In this document: in pieces, positions 25,513 to 33,478 of the stretch
Layout of the letters: every line of letters begins with the position of its first letter
Numbering within the stretch: position 1 is the first letter of the stretch
Source of the DNA: CAYUHJ01 sp964444365
GTDB taxonomy: Bacteria; Planctomycetota; Planctomycetia; Gemmatales; Gemmataceae
Length of the DNA stretch: 64,000 nt
Assembly: GCA_964444365.1 (NCBI GenBank)
Contig: CAYUHJ010000001.1
Coordinates: forward strand, 1 to 64,000
Direction of reading: 5' to 3'
Made by a program: the position numbers and the translations under genes
The notes under the pieces: model-generated
What the model was told of the DNA's origin: nothing
The model's input: the letters and a program-made list of their open reading frames with translations, nothing else
Database searches by the model: none

Positions 25513-25851
25513 TCAGGGGGCGGTGCAGACGATGCGGTGGTCGAGCCGCATGACAAACGTCCCGTCCGCAGACTCCGTCCAGCCGTCGCGGTTGACTTCC
25601 GCGAGCTGGTGGCCCCACCCGGCGGCGAGTTCGTCGAGGAACCGCCGGGCCGTATTGAGGGCGTCTTCCCGCGCGGCGTCGGAGAGCACGGGGCGACAGG
25701 TCAGGGTCAGGGTCAGGAGTTCGCCGTCCGGCGCGTCCCCGCTGATGTCGAGCGTGCCGACGTTTTCGCGCTGCGGGCCGTGCACGACGAAGTACCTGCG
25801 GGTCGGGTCGTTCGCCCGGCGGGGGAGTTTGACGAACCGGAAGACGTCCAT
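25513..25851 (-). CDS. Hypothetical protein, about 112 aa
   Basis: An unrecognised small soluble protein starting MDVFRFVKLPRRAND, with regular alternating strands (RYFVVHGPQRENVGTLDIS, LLTLTLTCRPVL) and a helix (AREDALNTARRFLDELAAGW). The ATG at 25851 is used; a TTG at 25866 is possible. It lies 33-bp downstream of the WD40 kinase gene on the same strand, so it may be cotranscribed with it. Codon use matches neighbours. Confidence 0.55.
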   Translation of the reverse strand: MDVFRFVKLPRRANDPTRRYFVVHGPQRENVGTLDISGDAPDGELLTLTLTCRPVLSDAAREDALNTARRFLDELAAGWGHQLAEVNRDGWTESADGTFVMRLDHRIVCTAP

Positions 25852-25883
25852 CAGTCGGCCCAACAATTCGGGGTGGAACGCGG

Positions 25884-28250
25884 TCAGGGTGCGGCCTTGG
25901 CCTTGAAGGACTTGAGATCCCAGAGCCGGACGGTCCCGTCGCGGCCGCCGGTGGCCAGGATGCGGACGTCACTGTTGCCGCCGAACCGCATGGCGTGGAC
26001 GGTCCCCTTGTGCCGGCCGACGGTGCCGACGAGTTGCCCCGTCTCGGCGTTCCAGAACCGGGACTTGCCGTCCTGCCCGCTGGTCGCGAGGTAGCCGCAG
26101 CACGGGGAGAACTGGACCTCCCACACGCCTTCCTCGTGGGCGTGGAACCGCAGCGCCTCGGACCCCTGTTCGAGGTTCCAGACGACGACGTGCTGGTCCC
26201 AGCCGGCCGTAGCGAGCCGCTTGCCGTCCTCGGAGAACCCGAGGCCGTAGACCGGGCCGTCGTGCCGGGACAGCGTGAACCGCTTCTGGCCCCTGGCGAT
26301 GTTCCACAAGACGACGGAGCCGTCCGTGCTGACGCTCGCGACGGTCGTGCCGTCGGGGGAGAACGCCACGCCGTTCACGGTACTTTCTTGCTCATACTTC
26401 ACAATGGGTTGTTCTTTCGGGTTTTCGACTGTGAGGTCGAAGACCCGGACGGTGCCGAGCCGGTCGCCGACGGCGACGGTGGTTCCGCTCGGGCTGACGG
26501 CAGCGGCCCGGACGGGAATCATCAGATCGATGACCTTGACCTGTTTGCCGGCCACGATGTCCCAGATCTTGATCATACCGTCGTCGCTGGCGGTGACCAG
26601 CCGCTTGCTGTCGGGGGTGAAGTCGACGGCCCAGACAGGCCCCTTGTGGGCGTTGGCCGAGTCCATTTTTTCCGGGTGCAGGTCGATGACAAGGGTCTGT
26701 TTCTTCAGATCCCACAGGCTGACCCGGCCGTTCTCGCTGCCGACGGCGAGCATCGTCGCGTCGTCGTTGATGGCCAGCGACCAGACCGCCCCGGACTTCA
26801 CCGGCAGAACGGCGGTGGAGTCCGGGCCGTCGTCCGCCTTTGCGACCTGCCCCGGCGGGTTGATCGAGGGCGCGGACGGTTCGCCGAAAAACGCGCCGAA
26901 GCCCAACACGCCGAGCCCGCCTAGGAGCGCACCGGCGGCGACGCCGACGCTGGCGGCGACCTTCGTCTTGCACAGCTCCCGCCGCCGCCAGATGCGGCTC
27001 GACGACCGGGACTTCAAGATGCCGCACGCCTCCGCGGGGTGCTCGACGCCGGAGCCGGGTTGCAGGACCGCGAGGTGAACGGCGAGTTCCTCGGCCACCT
27101 CGCGGGCCGTCTGGAACCGGTCGACGGGGTTCTTCGCCAGAAGGTGGTCGATGATCTCTTCCAGCCAGACCGGGACGTCCGGGTTCAACTTGCTCAGCGG
27201 CTCGTGGTCCTCGTCCGCGACGCGGCGGAGCACCGCGAGCGGGGTCTTCCCCTCGAACGGCGGCTTGCCGGCGAGCGTCTCGTACATCACGGACCCGAGG
27301 CTGAACAGGTCCGCCCGGGCGTCGATGTCGTCGCCGCGGGCCTGCTCCGGGGCCATGTACAGCGGGGTGCCGGCGACGAACCCGCTCTTCGTCAGTTTCA
27401 TGTCCTCCGCGGCGCGGGCGAGCCCGAAGTCCGTCAGCTTGATCTTGTCCGTCCCGGATTCGATCAGGATGTTGCCCGGCTTCACGTCGCGGTGGATCAG
27501 CCCGCCGGCGTGCGCGGAGGCGAGCCCGGCGGCGGCCTGAGACCCGAGCTTGATCGCTTCGATGACGGACAGTCTGCCGACCCGTGCGAGCCGGCGGTCG
27601 AGGGATTCCCCGTTGACGAGCTGCATCACGAGGTACGGCAGGTTCGACTTCTCGTCCTCGTCGACCTGGTAGACCGCGACGATGTTGTCGTAGGAGACCG
27701 CCGCGGCCGAGCGGGCCTCCCGGCAGAACCGCTCGCGGGCCGTCACGTTGTTGGCCAGCTGGGGGTCGAGGATCTTGACCGCCACGTCCCGTTCGAGCTT
27801 CGGGTCGAAGGCGTGCAGGACGACGCCCATCCCGCCGCGGCCGAGCACCTTGATGATCTCGAACCGCCCGAGTTTCCCCAGCCGGCCGGGGGCGCTGGTC
27901 GGCGAGAGAAAGTCGAGCTTCAAGTCCGAGCCCACGCCCGGCGGGGTGGCCCCCGCCATGGTCTGGGTGACGGCCATCTCCGCGAGGTTGATCGCCTTCC
28001 AGTAGGCCGAGTTCGACGGCGGGCCGACGCGGTCGAGGTGGCGGACGACGTCCGAGGAAAAGCCGGGGGTTCCGGTCGTCGCCAGGGACTCCATCGCGCA
28101 CTGGCAGCCGTCGCACTCCCCGAGGTGTTCGGTGACCTCGTCCGCGGTGGGTCCGGACAGGAGCCCCCGCAGCAGCGACGTCAGTTGGTCCCCGGACGGG
28201 CAGGGGGTGCGGCATCCGGATTTCGTCGAGGGGTGGTCGGCGGTCGTCAT
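25884..28250 (-). CDS. Ser/Thr protein kinase with zinc-finger-like N-terminus and WD40 repeats
   Basis: A 788-residue membrane kinase. An N-terminal anti-sigma-like zinc motif (EHLGECDGCQC, 41-51) precedes the kinase domain: Gly-loop GRGGMG (137-142), K159, HRDVKPGN (253-260), DFG (274-276) and GTPLYMAPEQ. One membrane helix (about 435-458) leads to a WD40 propeller of about seven blades (480-780), with units such as GPVWAVDFTPDSKRLVTAS and GVAFSPDGTTVASVSTDG. The ECF sigma factor gene ends 27 bp upstream on the same strand. The zinc motif and this pairing suggest the kinase may control that sigma factor, as in other planctomycete sigma-kinase pairs; that is inference. Confidence 0.9.
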   Translation of the reverse strand: MTTADHPSTKSGCRTPCPSGDQLTSLLRGLLSGPTADEVTEHLGECDGCQCAMESLATTGTPGFSSDVVRHLDRVGPPSNSAYWKAINLAEMAVTQTMAGATPPGVGSDLKLDFLSPTSAPGRLGKLGRFEIIKVLGRGGMGVVLHAFDPKLERDVAVKILDPQLANNVTARERFCREARSAAAVSYDNIVAVYQVDEDEKSNLPYLVMQLVNGESLDRRLARVGRLSVIEAIKLGSQAAAGLASAHAGGLIHRDVKPGNILIESGTDKIKLTDFGLARAAEDMKLTKSGFVAGTPLYMAPEQARGDDIDARADLFSLGSVMYETLAGKPPFEGKTPLAVLRRVADEDHEPLSKLNPDVPVWLEEIIDHLLAKNPVDRFQTAREVAEELAVHLAVLQPGSGVEHPAEACGILKSRSSSRIWRRRELCKTKVAASVGVAAGALLGGLGVLGFGAFFGEPSAPSINPPGQVAKADDGPDSTAVLPVKSGAVWSLAINDDATMLAVGSENGRVSLWDLKKQTLVIDLHPEKMDSANAHKGPVWAVDFTPDSKRLVTASDDGMIKIWDIVAGKQVKVIDLMIPVRAAAVSPSGTTVAVGDRLGTVRVFDLTVENPKEQPIVKYEQESTVNGVAFSPDGTTVASVSTDGSVVLWNIARGQKRFTLSRHDGPVYGLGFSEDGKRLATAGWDQHVVVWNLEQGSEALRFHAHEEGVWEVQFSPCCGYLATSGQDGKSRFWNAETGQLVGTVGRHKGTVHAMRFGGNSDVRILATGGRDGTVRLWDLKSFKAKAAP

Positions 28251-28277
28251 GGTCGGTCACTCGTCGCGGTCGGAAAT

Positions 28278-28886
28278 CTACCACGCCTCGGCTTCGGCCT
28301 GCATCCGCTGGACTTCCTCGCGGAGGCGGGCAAGCACCCGGCTCTTCGCCACGTACACAGCCCCGGCGGACATTTTTAGCTCGGCCCCGACCTCCTGGGC
28401 CCCGACGCCGTCTACCGCGGTCCGCCAGAATGCCTTCCAGGTGTTCGGCTGGAACTCGTGCTTCACGCGGTCCATCGCCTTCGCGGAGAGTTGCCGCTGG
28501 TATTCCAAGTCCCAGTCCGGGTCCGTGTCGTCTTCCCGGTTCGGGATGGCGTCGAGCCGTTCCTGGGCCCCGGAATCTCCGGACGGCCGCGGCTTGTTCC
28601 GCTGGCCGTTCAGGAAGTTGTAAATCTTGTTCCGGGTGACGGTGTACAGCCACCCGCGGAACGTCCCCCGGCCGGGGTCGTAGTCCATCTTGTCGGCGTT
28701 CCGGGCCACGCTCCGAAGGACTTCCTGCATCAAGTCCGCGGCGTCCGCGTCCTGCAGCCCGCGCTTCCGCGCGAACCCGTAGACGACCGGGCCGTACAGC
28801 CCGACGAACTCACGCCAGGCGTGGGTGTCGTTGCCGTCCTTGATCCGGGCGAGCAGGGTGACACGGGTTTGCGGCGGTTCCGCCAT
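28278..28886 (-). CDS. ECF-type RNA polymerase sigma factor
   Basis: A 202-residue sigma factor. Region 2 is seen in WREFVGLYGPVVYGFARKRG and DADAADLMQEVLRSVARN, with RGTFRGWLYTVTRNKI as region 2.4; region 4 includes GVGAQEVGAELKMSAGAVYV followed by KSRVLARLREEV. Start 28886 (MAEPPQTRV) is the usual start of Gemmata ECF factors of this type and has AGGAAG upstream; an ATG at 28967 would add an unlike extension. A TACAAT hexamer on the minus strand at 28979-28984 could be its -10 box. It probably forms an operon with the WD40 kinase gene 27 bp downstream, and possibly the small gene after that. Confidence 0.9.
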   Translation of the reverse strand: MAEPPQTRVTLLARIKDGNDTHAWREFVGLYGPVVYGFARKRGLQDADAADLMQEVLRSVARNADKMDYDPGRGTFRGWLYTVTRNKIYNFLNGQRNKPRPSGDSGAQERLDAIPNREDDTDPDWDLEYQRQLSAKAMDRVKHEFQPNTWKAFWRTAVDGVGAQEVGAELKMSAGAVYVAKSRVLARLREEVQRMQAEAEAW

Positions 28887-29056
28887 CCGCGGCTTCCTGT
28901 CTTCAGAGTCTACCGTCGGAGCCGGCCCGCCTAACAGGGGAACCGTGTCCGGCCGCGGGATCGGCACGGAGTCGCCTTATTGTAGCTACCCGTCCACGAG
29001 TGCGGCCGTGAGCGAGTCGGGGATCGTGCGGAATGTCGAGGGCGGAAAGTCCCGCC

Positions 29057-30019
29057 TCACGGCACCGGCAAGCCGTCCAGAATCTTCTTCACAATCGCGT
29101 CCGATCTGAGGTCTTCCGCCTCCGCCTCGTAGGAGACCGCGACGCGGTGCCGGAGCACGTCCGGGGCAATTTGCTTCACGTCCTCCGGCGTCGCGTACCC
29201 GCGGCCGGCGAGGAAGGCGTGCCCCTTGGCGGCCCGGAGCAGGGCGATCGTGGCACGGGGGCTGGCCCCGGTCTGGATCAGTCCCGTCAGTTCCAGCTTG
29301 TACTCGGTCGGGTGGCGCGTCGCCCGCACGACGTCGACGATGTATTGCTTCACCTTCACGTCCGCATAGGTGTCGTCCACCGCCTTGCGGAGGGTCGCGA
29401 GTTCCTCGGCGGCCAGGGCGGGGGCGATCTCCGTGACGGAATCGACGCTGCCGACGCGGTCGAGGATCGCGAGTTCGTCGGACTTCGAGGGGTAGTCGAT
29501 GAGCACCTTCAGCATGAACCGGTCGACCTGCGCCTCGGGCAGCGGGTACGTCCCCTCTTGCTCGATGGGGTTCTGCGTGGCGAGCACGAAGAACGGTTTC
29601 GGCAGGGGGTACGTGCCTTCGCCGATGGTGACCTGCCGCTCGGCCATCGCTTCCAGCAGGGCGGACTGCACCTTGGCCGGGGCGCGGTTGATCTCGTCCG
29701 CGAGGACGACGTTCGCGAACACCGGCCCCTGTTTCACGGTGAACTCGCCGGTGCTCGGCTTGTAGATTTGCGTCCCGATCACGTCGGCGGGGAGCAGGTC
29801 CGGGGTGAACTGCACGCGGGCGAACTTGAGGTGCAGCGCCCGCGCCACGGTCCGCACCGCCAGCGTCTTCGCCAGCCCCGGCACCCCTTCGAGCAGGACG
29901 TGGCCGTCGGTCAGCAGTCCGATGAGCAGCCGCTCGACGAGCTTCCGCTGGCCGACGAGCACGCCCTCGACGGCGGCGAAAAACGGGTCCAGCTTCGGGC
30001 GGAGGGATTCAGATGACAT
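29057..30019 (-). CDS. MoxR-family AAA ATPase
   Basis: A 320-residue MoxR ATPase with Walker A GVPGLAKT (45-52), Walker B VVLADEINRAP (about 107-117), sensor-1 region LATQNPIEQEGTYPLPEAQ and arginine-finger DRFMLK. MoxR proteins act as chaperones that help VWA-domain proteins and metal-centre assembly. The expected VWA partner gene is not adjacent; the BatA/VWA gene at 16466-18739 is the only one in the window. The DUF1080 gene lies upstream on the same strand, with the 90 bp between filled by an inverted repeat that starts just before this gene's ATG, so its ribosome-binding region is repeat-derived. Confidence 0.9.
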   Translation of the reverse strand: MSSESLRPKLDPFFAAVEGVLVGQRKLVERLLIGLLTDGHVLLEGVPGLAKTLAVRTVARALHLKFARVQFTPDLLPADVIGTQIYKPSTGEFTVKQGPVFANVVLADEINRAPAKVQSALLEAMAERQVTIGEGTYPLPKPFFVLATQNPIEQEGTYPLPEAQVDRFMLKVLIDYPSKSDELAILDRVGSVDSVTEIAPALAAEELATLRKAVDDTYADVKVKQYIVDVVRATRHPTEYKLELTGLIQTGASPRATIALLRAAKGHAFLAGRGYATPEDVKQIAPDVLRHRVAVSYEAEAEDLRSDAIVKKILDGLPVP

Positions 30020-30020
30020 G

Positions 30021-30119
30021 GGGACAAAATAGCAGAAATTTTGACAGGATTACAGGATGAGCAGGATCTGAAATCTGTGTTCATCCTGTAATCTTGTCAA
30101 AACTCTTCGCTATTTTGAC
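30021..30119. repeat. Inverted repeat of the 'CAGGATTACAGGATGA' type
   Basis: Imperfect arms at about 30021-30073 and 30076-30119 pair through TTTTGACAGGATTACAGGATG on one side and CATCCTGTAATCTTGTCAAAA on the other. The TAG stop of the DUF1080 gene (30110-30112) lies in the right arm and the MoxR ATG (30017-30019) abuts the left arm. It is less GC-rich than its surroundings. Confidence 0.9.
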
Positions 30120-30841
30120 TTCGCGGGCTTGATCTTCACGTTGCGGAAGGCCACCGGGCCGTGGTCGGCCTGGATCATGAACGGGCCGGTGGGGGACTCC
30201 TTCTTCGACCAGTTGTGTCCCGTCGGCGTCTTCAGGTCCAGGTTCTCGTGGATGACGGTGCCGTTCAGCGTCGCCTTCACGATCTTCGCGTGCTCGCTCT
30301 TTTCGCCCTTCTCGTTGAACCGCGGGGCGAGGAAGGTGACGTCGAGCGTCTGCCACTCGCCGGCGGGCTTGGCGGCGTTCGCCTTCGGGGGGATCCCCTT
30401 GTCGATGTGGTGGTAGTTCGGCTTCAGTTCCGCCCGCGGGTAGATGCCGCCGCAGTCGTCGCCGGTGAGCTTGTCGTCCGGCTTGCCGAAGCTGTCGAGG
30501 ATCTGAACCTCGTAGACCCCGTGGAACTTGATCCCGGAGTTGGACTTCTTTGCGATCAGGAACTCGACGTGGACTTCCAGGTCGCCGTACTGCTCCTTAG
30601 TGTACAGGTCGCCGACGCGGCCCTCATTGCCGTTGACCCAGATCGTGCCCGCGGCGTCCGCGGTCGCCTTGAGGCGGGTGTCCTTCTTCTCGGGGTCGAG
30701 GGCCACGTCCTTCGCCACGATCCAGTTCTTGTCCACCTTCTTCCACGGGGCCGGATCGCCGGCCTTGAGCTCGATCCAGCCGTCGTCCGCGGACAGTGTC
30801 GGTGCCAGGGCCAGGGTCAGGGCGAACGCGAGAAGACGCAT
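30110..30841 (-). CDS. DUF1080 (3-keto-disaccharide hydrolase domain) secreted protein
   Basis: A 243-residue protein with a signal peptide (MRLLAFALTLALAPTLS) and a concanavalin-like DUF1080 domain: YGDLEVHVEFLIAKKSNSGI, FHGVYEVQILDSFGKPDD, CGGIYPRAELKPNYH and the last strand GPFMIQADHGPVAFRNVKI. The family occurs widely in planctomycetes and includes 3-keto-glycoside hydrolases; secretion outside the cytoplasm is expected. The start at 30841 opens the signal peptide. Its stop codon is supplied by the inverted repeat, so the last residues may have been replaced. It is divergent from the lactonase gene, with promoters expected in 30842-30950. Confidence 0.85.
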   Translation of the reverse strand: MRLLAFALTLALAPTLSADDGWIELKAGDPAPWKKVDKNWIVAKDVALDPEKKDTRLKATADAAGTIWVNGNEGRVGDLYTKEQYGDLEVHVEFLIAKKSNSGIKFHGVYEVQILDSFGKPDDKLTGDDCGGIYPRAELKPNYHHIDKGIPPKANAAKPAGEWQTLDVTFLAPRFNEKGEKSEHAKIVKATLNGTVIHENLDLKTPTGHNWSKKESPTGPFMIQADHGPVAFRNVKIKPAKSK

Positions 30842-30950
30842 GAGAGGCTCCGGGGAAGAACGTACCCGATTCCGGGGCGGGCTGTTATCATCAACCCCGT
30901 TCCCACCCGCCGGCAACGCCGATTTCCCACTTTCCTCCCGGGTTCCTCCC

Positions 30951-32099
30951 ATGCGTGCCCTCCTCGCCCTCGCCCTGACCCTGTCGCCGACCGTGATTGG
31001 CGCGGCCGACCTGCCCCCGAGCGGGAAGTACTGGATGTTCATCGGCACCTACACCGGCAAGGGGGAGAAGGACAGCAAGGGCATCATGCGTTGCGAGTTC
31101 GACGCCAGGACCGGCAAGCTGACGCAACCCGAGGTGGCGGCGGAGGCGACGAACCCGTCGTTCGTGGCGATCTCGCCGAACGGAAAGAACCTGTACGCGG
31201 TCGGCGAGGCGGGCGGGCTCGGGCCGAAGAAGAACGAGGGGCCGGTGCTCGCGTACACGCTGGACGCCGCCACCGGGAAGCTCGCCCCGCTCGACGGGTC
31301 GAGCAGCGGCGGCCCCGGCCCGTGCCACGTCGCGGTGGACAACGACGGCAAGTTCCTCGTCGTTGCGAACTACGGCGGCGGCAGTTGCGCCACCTACAAG
31401 CTGAAGGCGGACGGCGGCATCGAGGCCCGCACCGGGTTCCAGCAGCACGTCAAGCCGGCCGACTACACCGGCAAGAACCCGCCGCGCGGCCACTGCGGGG
31501 CGTTCGACCAGACCGGGAAGTTCGTGCTCGTTTGCGACGCCGGCGTGGACAAGGTCTTCGTCTACAAGTTCGACCGCGACACCGGCGAGATCACCCCGAA
31601 CGACCCGCCGACGATCGTGATGCCGGTCGGGTCGGCCCCGCGGCACATCCACATTTCCCGGGCGAACGACCTGGCGTTCGTCTGCGGCGAGGCGGATTCG
31701 ACCGCGAACGTGGTGAAGCTCGACTTCGCGAACAACAAGTTCGAGGTGCTCCAGAGCATCAGCACGCTGCCGAACCCGGTGAAGGGGAACAGCACCGCGG
31801 AGGTCCGGTTCCACCCGAGCGGGAAGTTCGTCTACGTCTCGAACCGCGGGCACAACAGCATCGCCGCGTTCAAGTGGGAAGGCGGCAAGCTCTCCGCCAT
31901 CGGCCACGCGACGGACGGCATCAAGATCCCGCGGAACTTCAACATCACGCCGGACGGCAAGTGGATGCTCGTCGCGAACCAGGACGGCAACGACATCGTC
32001 GTGTTCGCGATCGACGAGGCGACCGGCCTGCTGAAGCCGACCGGCGAGAAGGTCGCGGTCGGCCGGCCGGTGTGCGTGAAGTTTTTGGCGAAGCCGTGA
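30951..32099 (+). CDS. Lactonase family protein (6-phosphogluconolactonase-like beta-propeller)
   Basis: A 382-residue seven-bladed propeller protein with a signal peptide (MRALLALALTLSPTVIGAA). It begins GKYWMFIGTYTGKGEKDSKG and has repeated family motifs: NPSFVAISPNGKNLYAVGE, GPCHVAVDNDGKFLVVANYG, HCGAFDQTGKFVLVCDAG, PRHIHISRANDLAFVCGE and a C-terminal NFNITPDGKWMLVANQD. These match the Pgl/lactonase family (PF10282). Because it appears exported, it may hydrolyse sugar lactones outside the cytoplasm rather than serve the cytoplasmic pentose phosphate pathway. Start 30951 opens the signal peptide. It is divergent from the DUF1080 gene. Confidence 0.9.
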   Translation: MRALLALALTLSPTVIGAADLPPSGKYWMFIGTYTGKGEKDSKGIMRCEFDARTGKLTQPEVAAEATNPSFVAISPNGKNLYAVGEAGGLGPKKNEGPVLAYTLDAATGKLAPLDGSSSGGPGPCHVAVDNDGKFLVVANYGGGSCATYKLKADGGIEARTGFQQHVKPADYTGKNPPRGHCGAFDQTGKFVLVCDAGVDKVFVYKFDRDTGEITPNDPPTIVMPVGSAPRHIHISRANDLAFVCGEADSTANVVKLDFANNKFEVLQSISTLPNPVKGNSTAEVRFHPSGKFVYVSNRGHNSIAAFKWEGGKLSAIGHATDGIKIPRNFNITPDGKWMLVANQDGNDIVVFAIDEATGLLKPTGEKVAVGRPVCVKFLAKP

Positions 32100-32218
32100 C
32101 GAGTTCACAGCAAAACGACGGAGAATACCCGTAAATGAATCGTTTTCGGGCCTGAAAGGCCCGCTCAACCAGCCCATGCCGAAGGCCTGGGAACGCTGGC
32201 CCTGACAGAGAAGCGTTA

Positions 32219-32860
32219 ATGTCGCTATCCACCAGATTTGGCGAAGTATCTCTCCATGCGATGTGCGCCACTGAGTTCGATCCGCTCGTAAATGAGTTGT
32301 TTGGCCTGATCCGTCAGAGCGTGGCGAAAGGGGCTGTGCTCCGGGACGGCGTTCGTATCCCCTTCGGATGGACTGTTTTGTTGGTGCGTAAGGATGTGGG
32401 CGGATATCGCCTCTGTGAGCCCGATTTTGATGCCGACCCAGGCACAGATATACGGGAGAACCTTGATTTCAGCTTGTCCTGCTACCGTCGGCAACAGAGG
32501 TTGATCGCAGCCGTCGGGCTGAACCAGTGGCGGCCATTGACCTACAGCGACGACGTGTTTATTGAAAGCGGGGCGCTCAGTGACAATCAGGTCATCGCTC
32601 AAAGGATGAGCGATCCCCAGGGCGAGGAAGGTTGGTTCGTCTTCCGAATCCATGCCGGCAACTCGAAACCGACACTCGATCTCGCTACAGTTGGCGAACA
32701 GTTCGAACGTGTCCCGGTCTGGCATCTGGCGGCCGATCACCCAGCACTGTTTGATATGCTCGCCCTGCCAGTCGGTTACACAGTACGGGTGACTGGAGGG
32801 GTGATCGACGCAGTTCGGAATCCGGACGGGGAGGTCTGGACAACGGGAAATACCGCCTGA
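32219..32860 (+). CDS. Hypothetical protein in low-GC island, 213 aa
   Basis: I do not recognise this protein. It reads as a soluble alpha/beta protein (GWTVLLVRKDVGGYRLCEPD, EEGWFVFRIHAG, FERVPVWHLAADHPALFDML). An open frame of nearly the same length exists on the opposite strand (32225-32863), but the plus-strand product has more protein-like composition with fewer Cys/His and alternating hydrophobic patterns. The region is clearly poorer in GC than its neighbours, suggesting acquisition from elsewhere. It is flanked by the lactonase gene and marR, with which it converges. The choice of strand is the main uncertainty. Confidence 0.55.
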   Translation: MSLSTRFGEVSLHAMCATEFDPLVNELFGLIRQSVAKGAVLRDGVRIPFGWTVLLVRKDVGGYRLCEPDFDADPGTDIRENLDFSLSCYRRQQRLIAAVGLNQWRPLTYSDDVFIESGALSDNQVIAQRMSDPQGEEGWFVFRIHAGNSKPTLDLATVGEQFERVPVWHLAADHPALFDMLALPVGYTVRVTGGVIDAVRNPDGEVWTTGNTA

Positions 32861-32885
32861 CAAATTCGTTTCCGCGGCCGGTGCT

Positions 32886-33377
32886 TCACTCCACCGTTTC
32901 GAGCCACTTCTTCAGCAACTTCTTCAGCGTCCTCTGCTCCGCCTCGGTCAGCGCCGGCAGCGACTTCTCGGCCTCGGCGAACCGGGTCGCGGCGGCGGCG
33001 TCGGTCAGCCGGCGGCCCTTCGCGGTGAGTTGGACCACCACCCCGCGGCGGTCGGCCGGGTCGGGCTTCCGGGTGACCAGCCCGCGGTCTTCGAGCCGGG
33101 TCAGCCGGGCCGTCAGCCCGCCGCTGGTGAGGACGATCCACTTCAAGAGTTGCGTCGGGGTCATGCCCCCGTCCCCGCGGCGGCGGAGGGTGCCGAGGAT
33201 GTCGAACTCCCCGAGGGACAGGCCGTGCCGCGCCAGGGCCGCGTTCGCGGTCCGTTCGAGGTGCCGGGCCAGCACCAGCGTGCGGCCGACGAGGTCCAGG
33301 GCGGACGGGTCCAGCCCCGGCAGCACCGCCTGCCACCCGCTGACCACGTCCCCGATCTTGTCCGGTGGGCTCCCCAT
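32886..33377 (-). CDS. MarR-family transcriptional regulator
   Basis: A 163-residue winged-helix regulator: LARHLERTANAALARHGLSL opens the dimer and DNA-binding region, LLKWIVLTSGGLTARLTRLE is the recognition helix, and DRGLVTRKPDPADRRGVVVQ is the wing with the DxRGV motif of MarR proteins. The C-terminal helix completes the dimer. It is divergent from ilvC across a symmetric promoter-operator at 33383-33432 and probably represses both. The predicted -10 box is so close to the ATG that its transcript may be nearly leaderless. The ligand is unknown. Confidence 0.9.
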   Translation of the reverse strand: MGSPPDKIGDVVSGWQAVLPGLDPSALDLVGRTLVLARHLERTANAALARHGLSLGEFDILGTLRRRGDGGMTPTQLLKWIVLTSGGLTARLTRLEDRGLVTRKPDPADRRGVVVQLTAKGRRLTDAAAATRFAEAEKSLPALTEAEQRTLKKLLKKWLETVE

Positions 33378-33382
33378 GCGAA

Positions 33383-33432
33383 GTATCTTACCGCAAAGAT
33401 TCTTGCCAGCAAGCAGCTTGACGGTAAGATAC
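33383..33432. promoter_or_regulatory. Symmetric divergent promoter / MarR operator
   Basis: Nested dyads share one centre (33407.5): outer arms GTATCTTACCG (33383-33393) and CGGTAAGATAC (33422-33432), and inner CTTGCCAGCAAG (33402-33413). On the plus strand TTGCCA (33403-33408), 16 nt, TAAGAT (33425-33430) fits an ilvC promoter; on the minus strand TTGCTG, 16 nt, TAAGAT fits a marR promoter. Confidence 0.7.
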
Positions 33433-33478
33433 GGTCGTCCGGGGCACCGGCCCGCACCCCTTCCCGCGGAGTGACACC

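Noticed and set aside
32147..32163. Hairpin CGGGCC-TGAAA-GGCCCG after the lactonase gene as a terminator
   Set aside because: The stem is only 6 bp and no T-run follows on either strand, so it was not called.
32225..32863. 212-codon minus-strand frame opposite the low-GC gene
   Set aside because: Composition is less protein-like than the plus-strand product, with scattered Cys/His; however, the call is not certain and is flagged in the feature.
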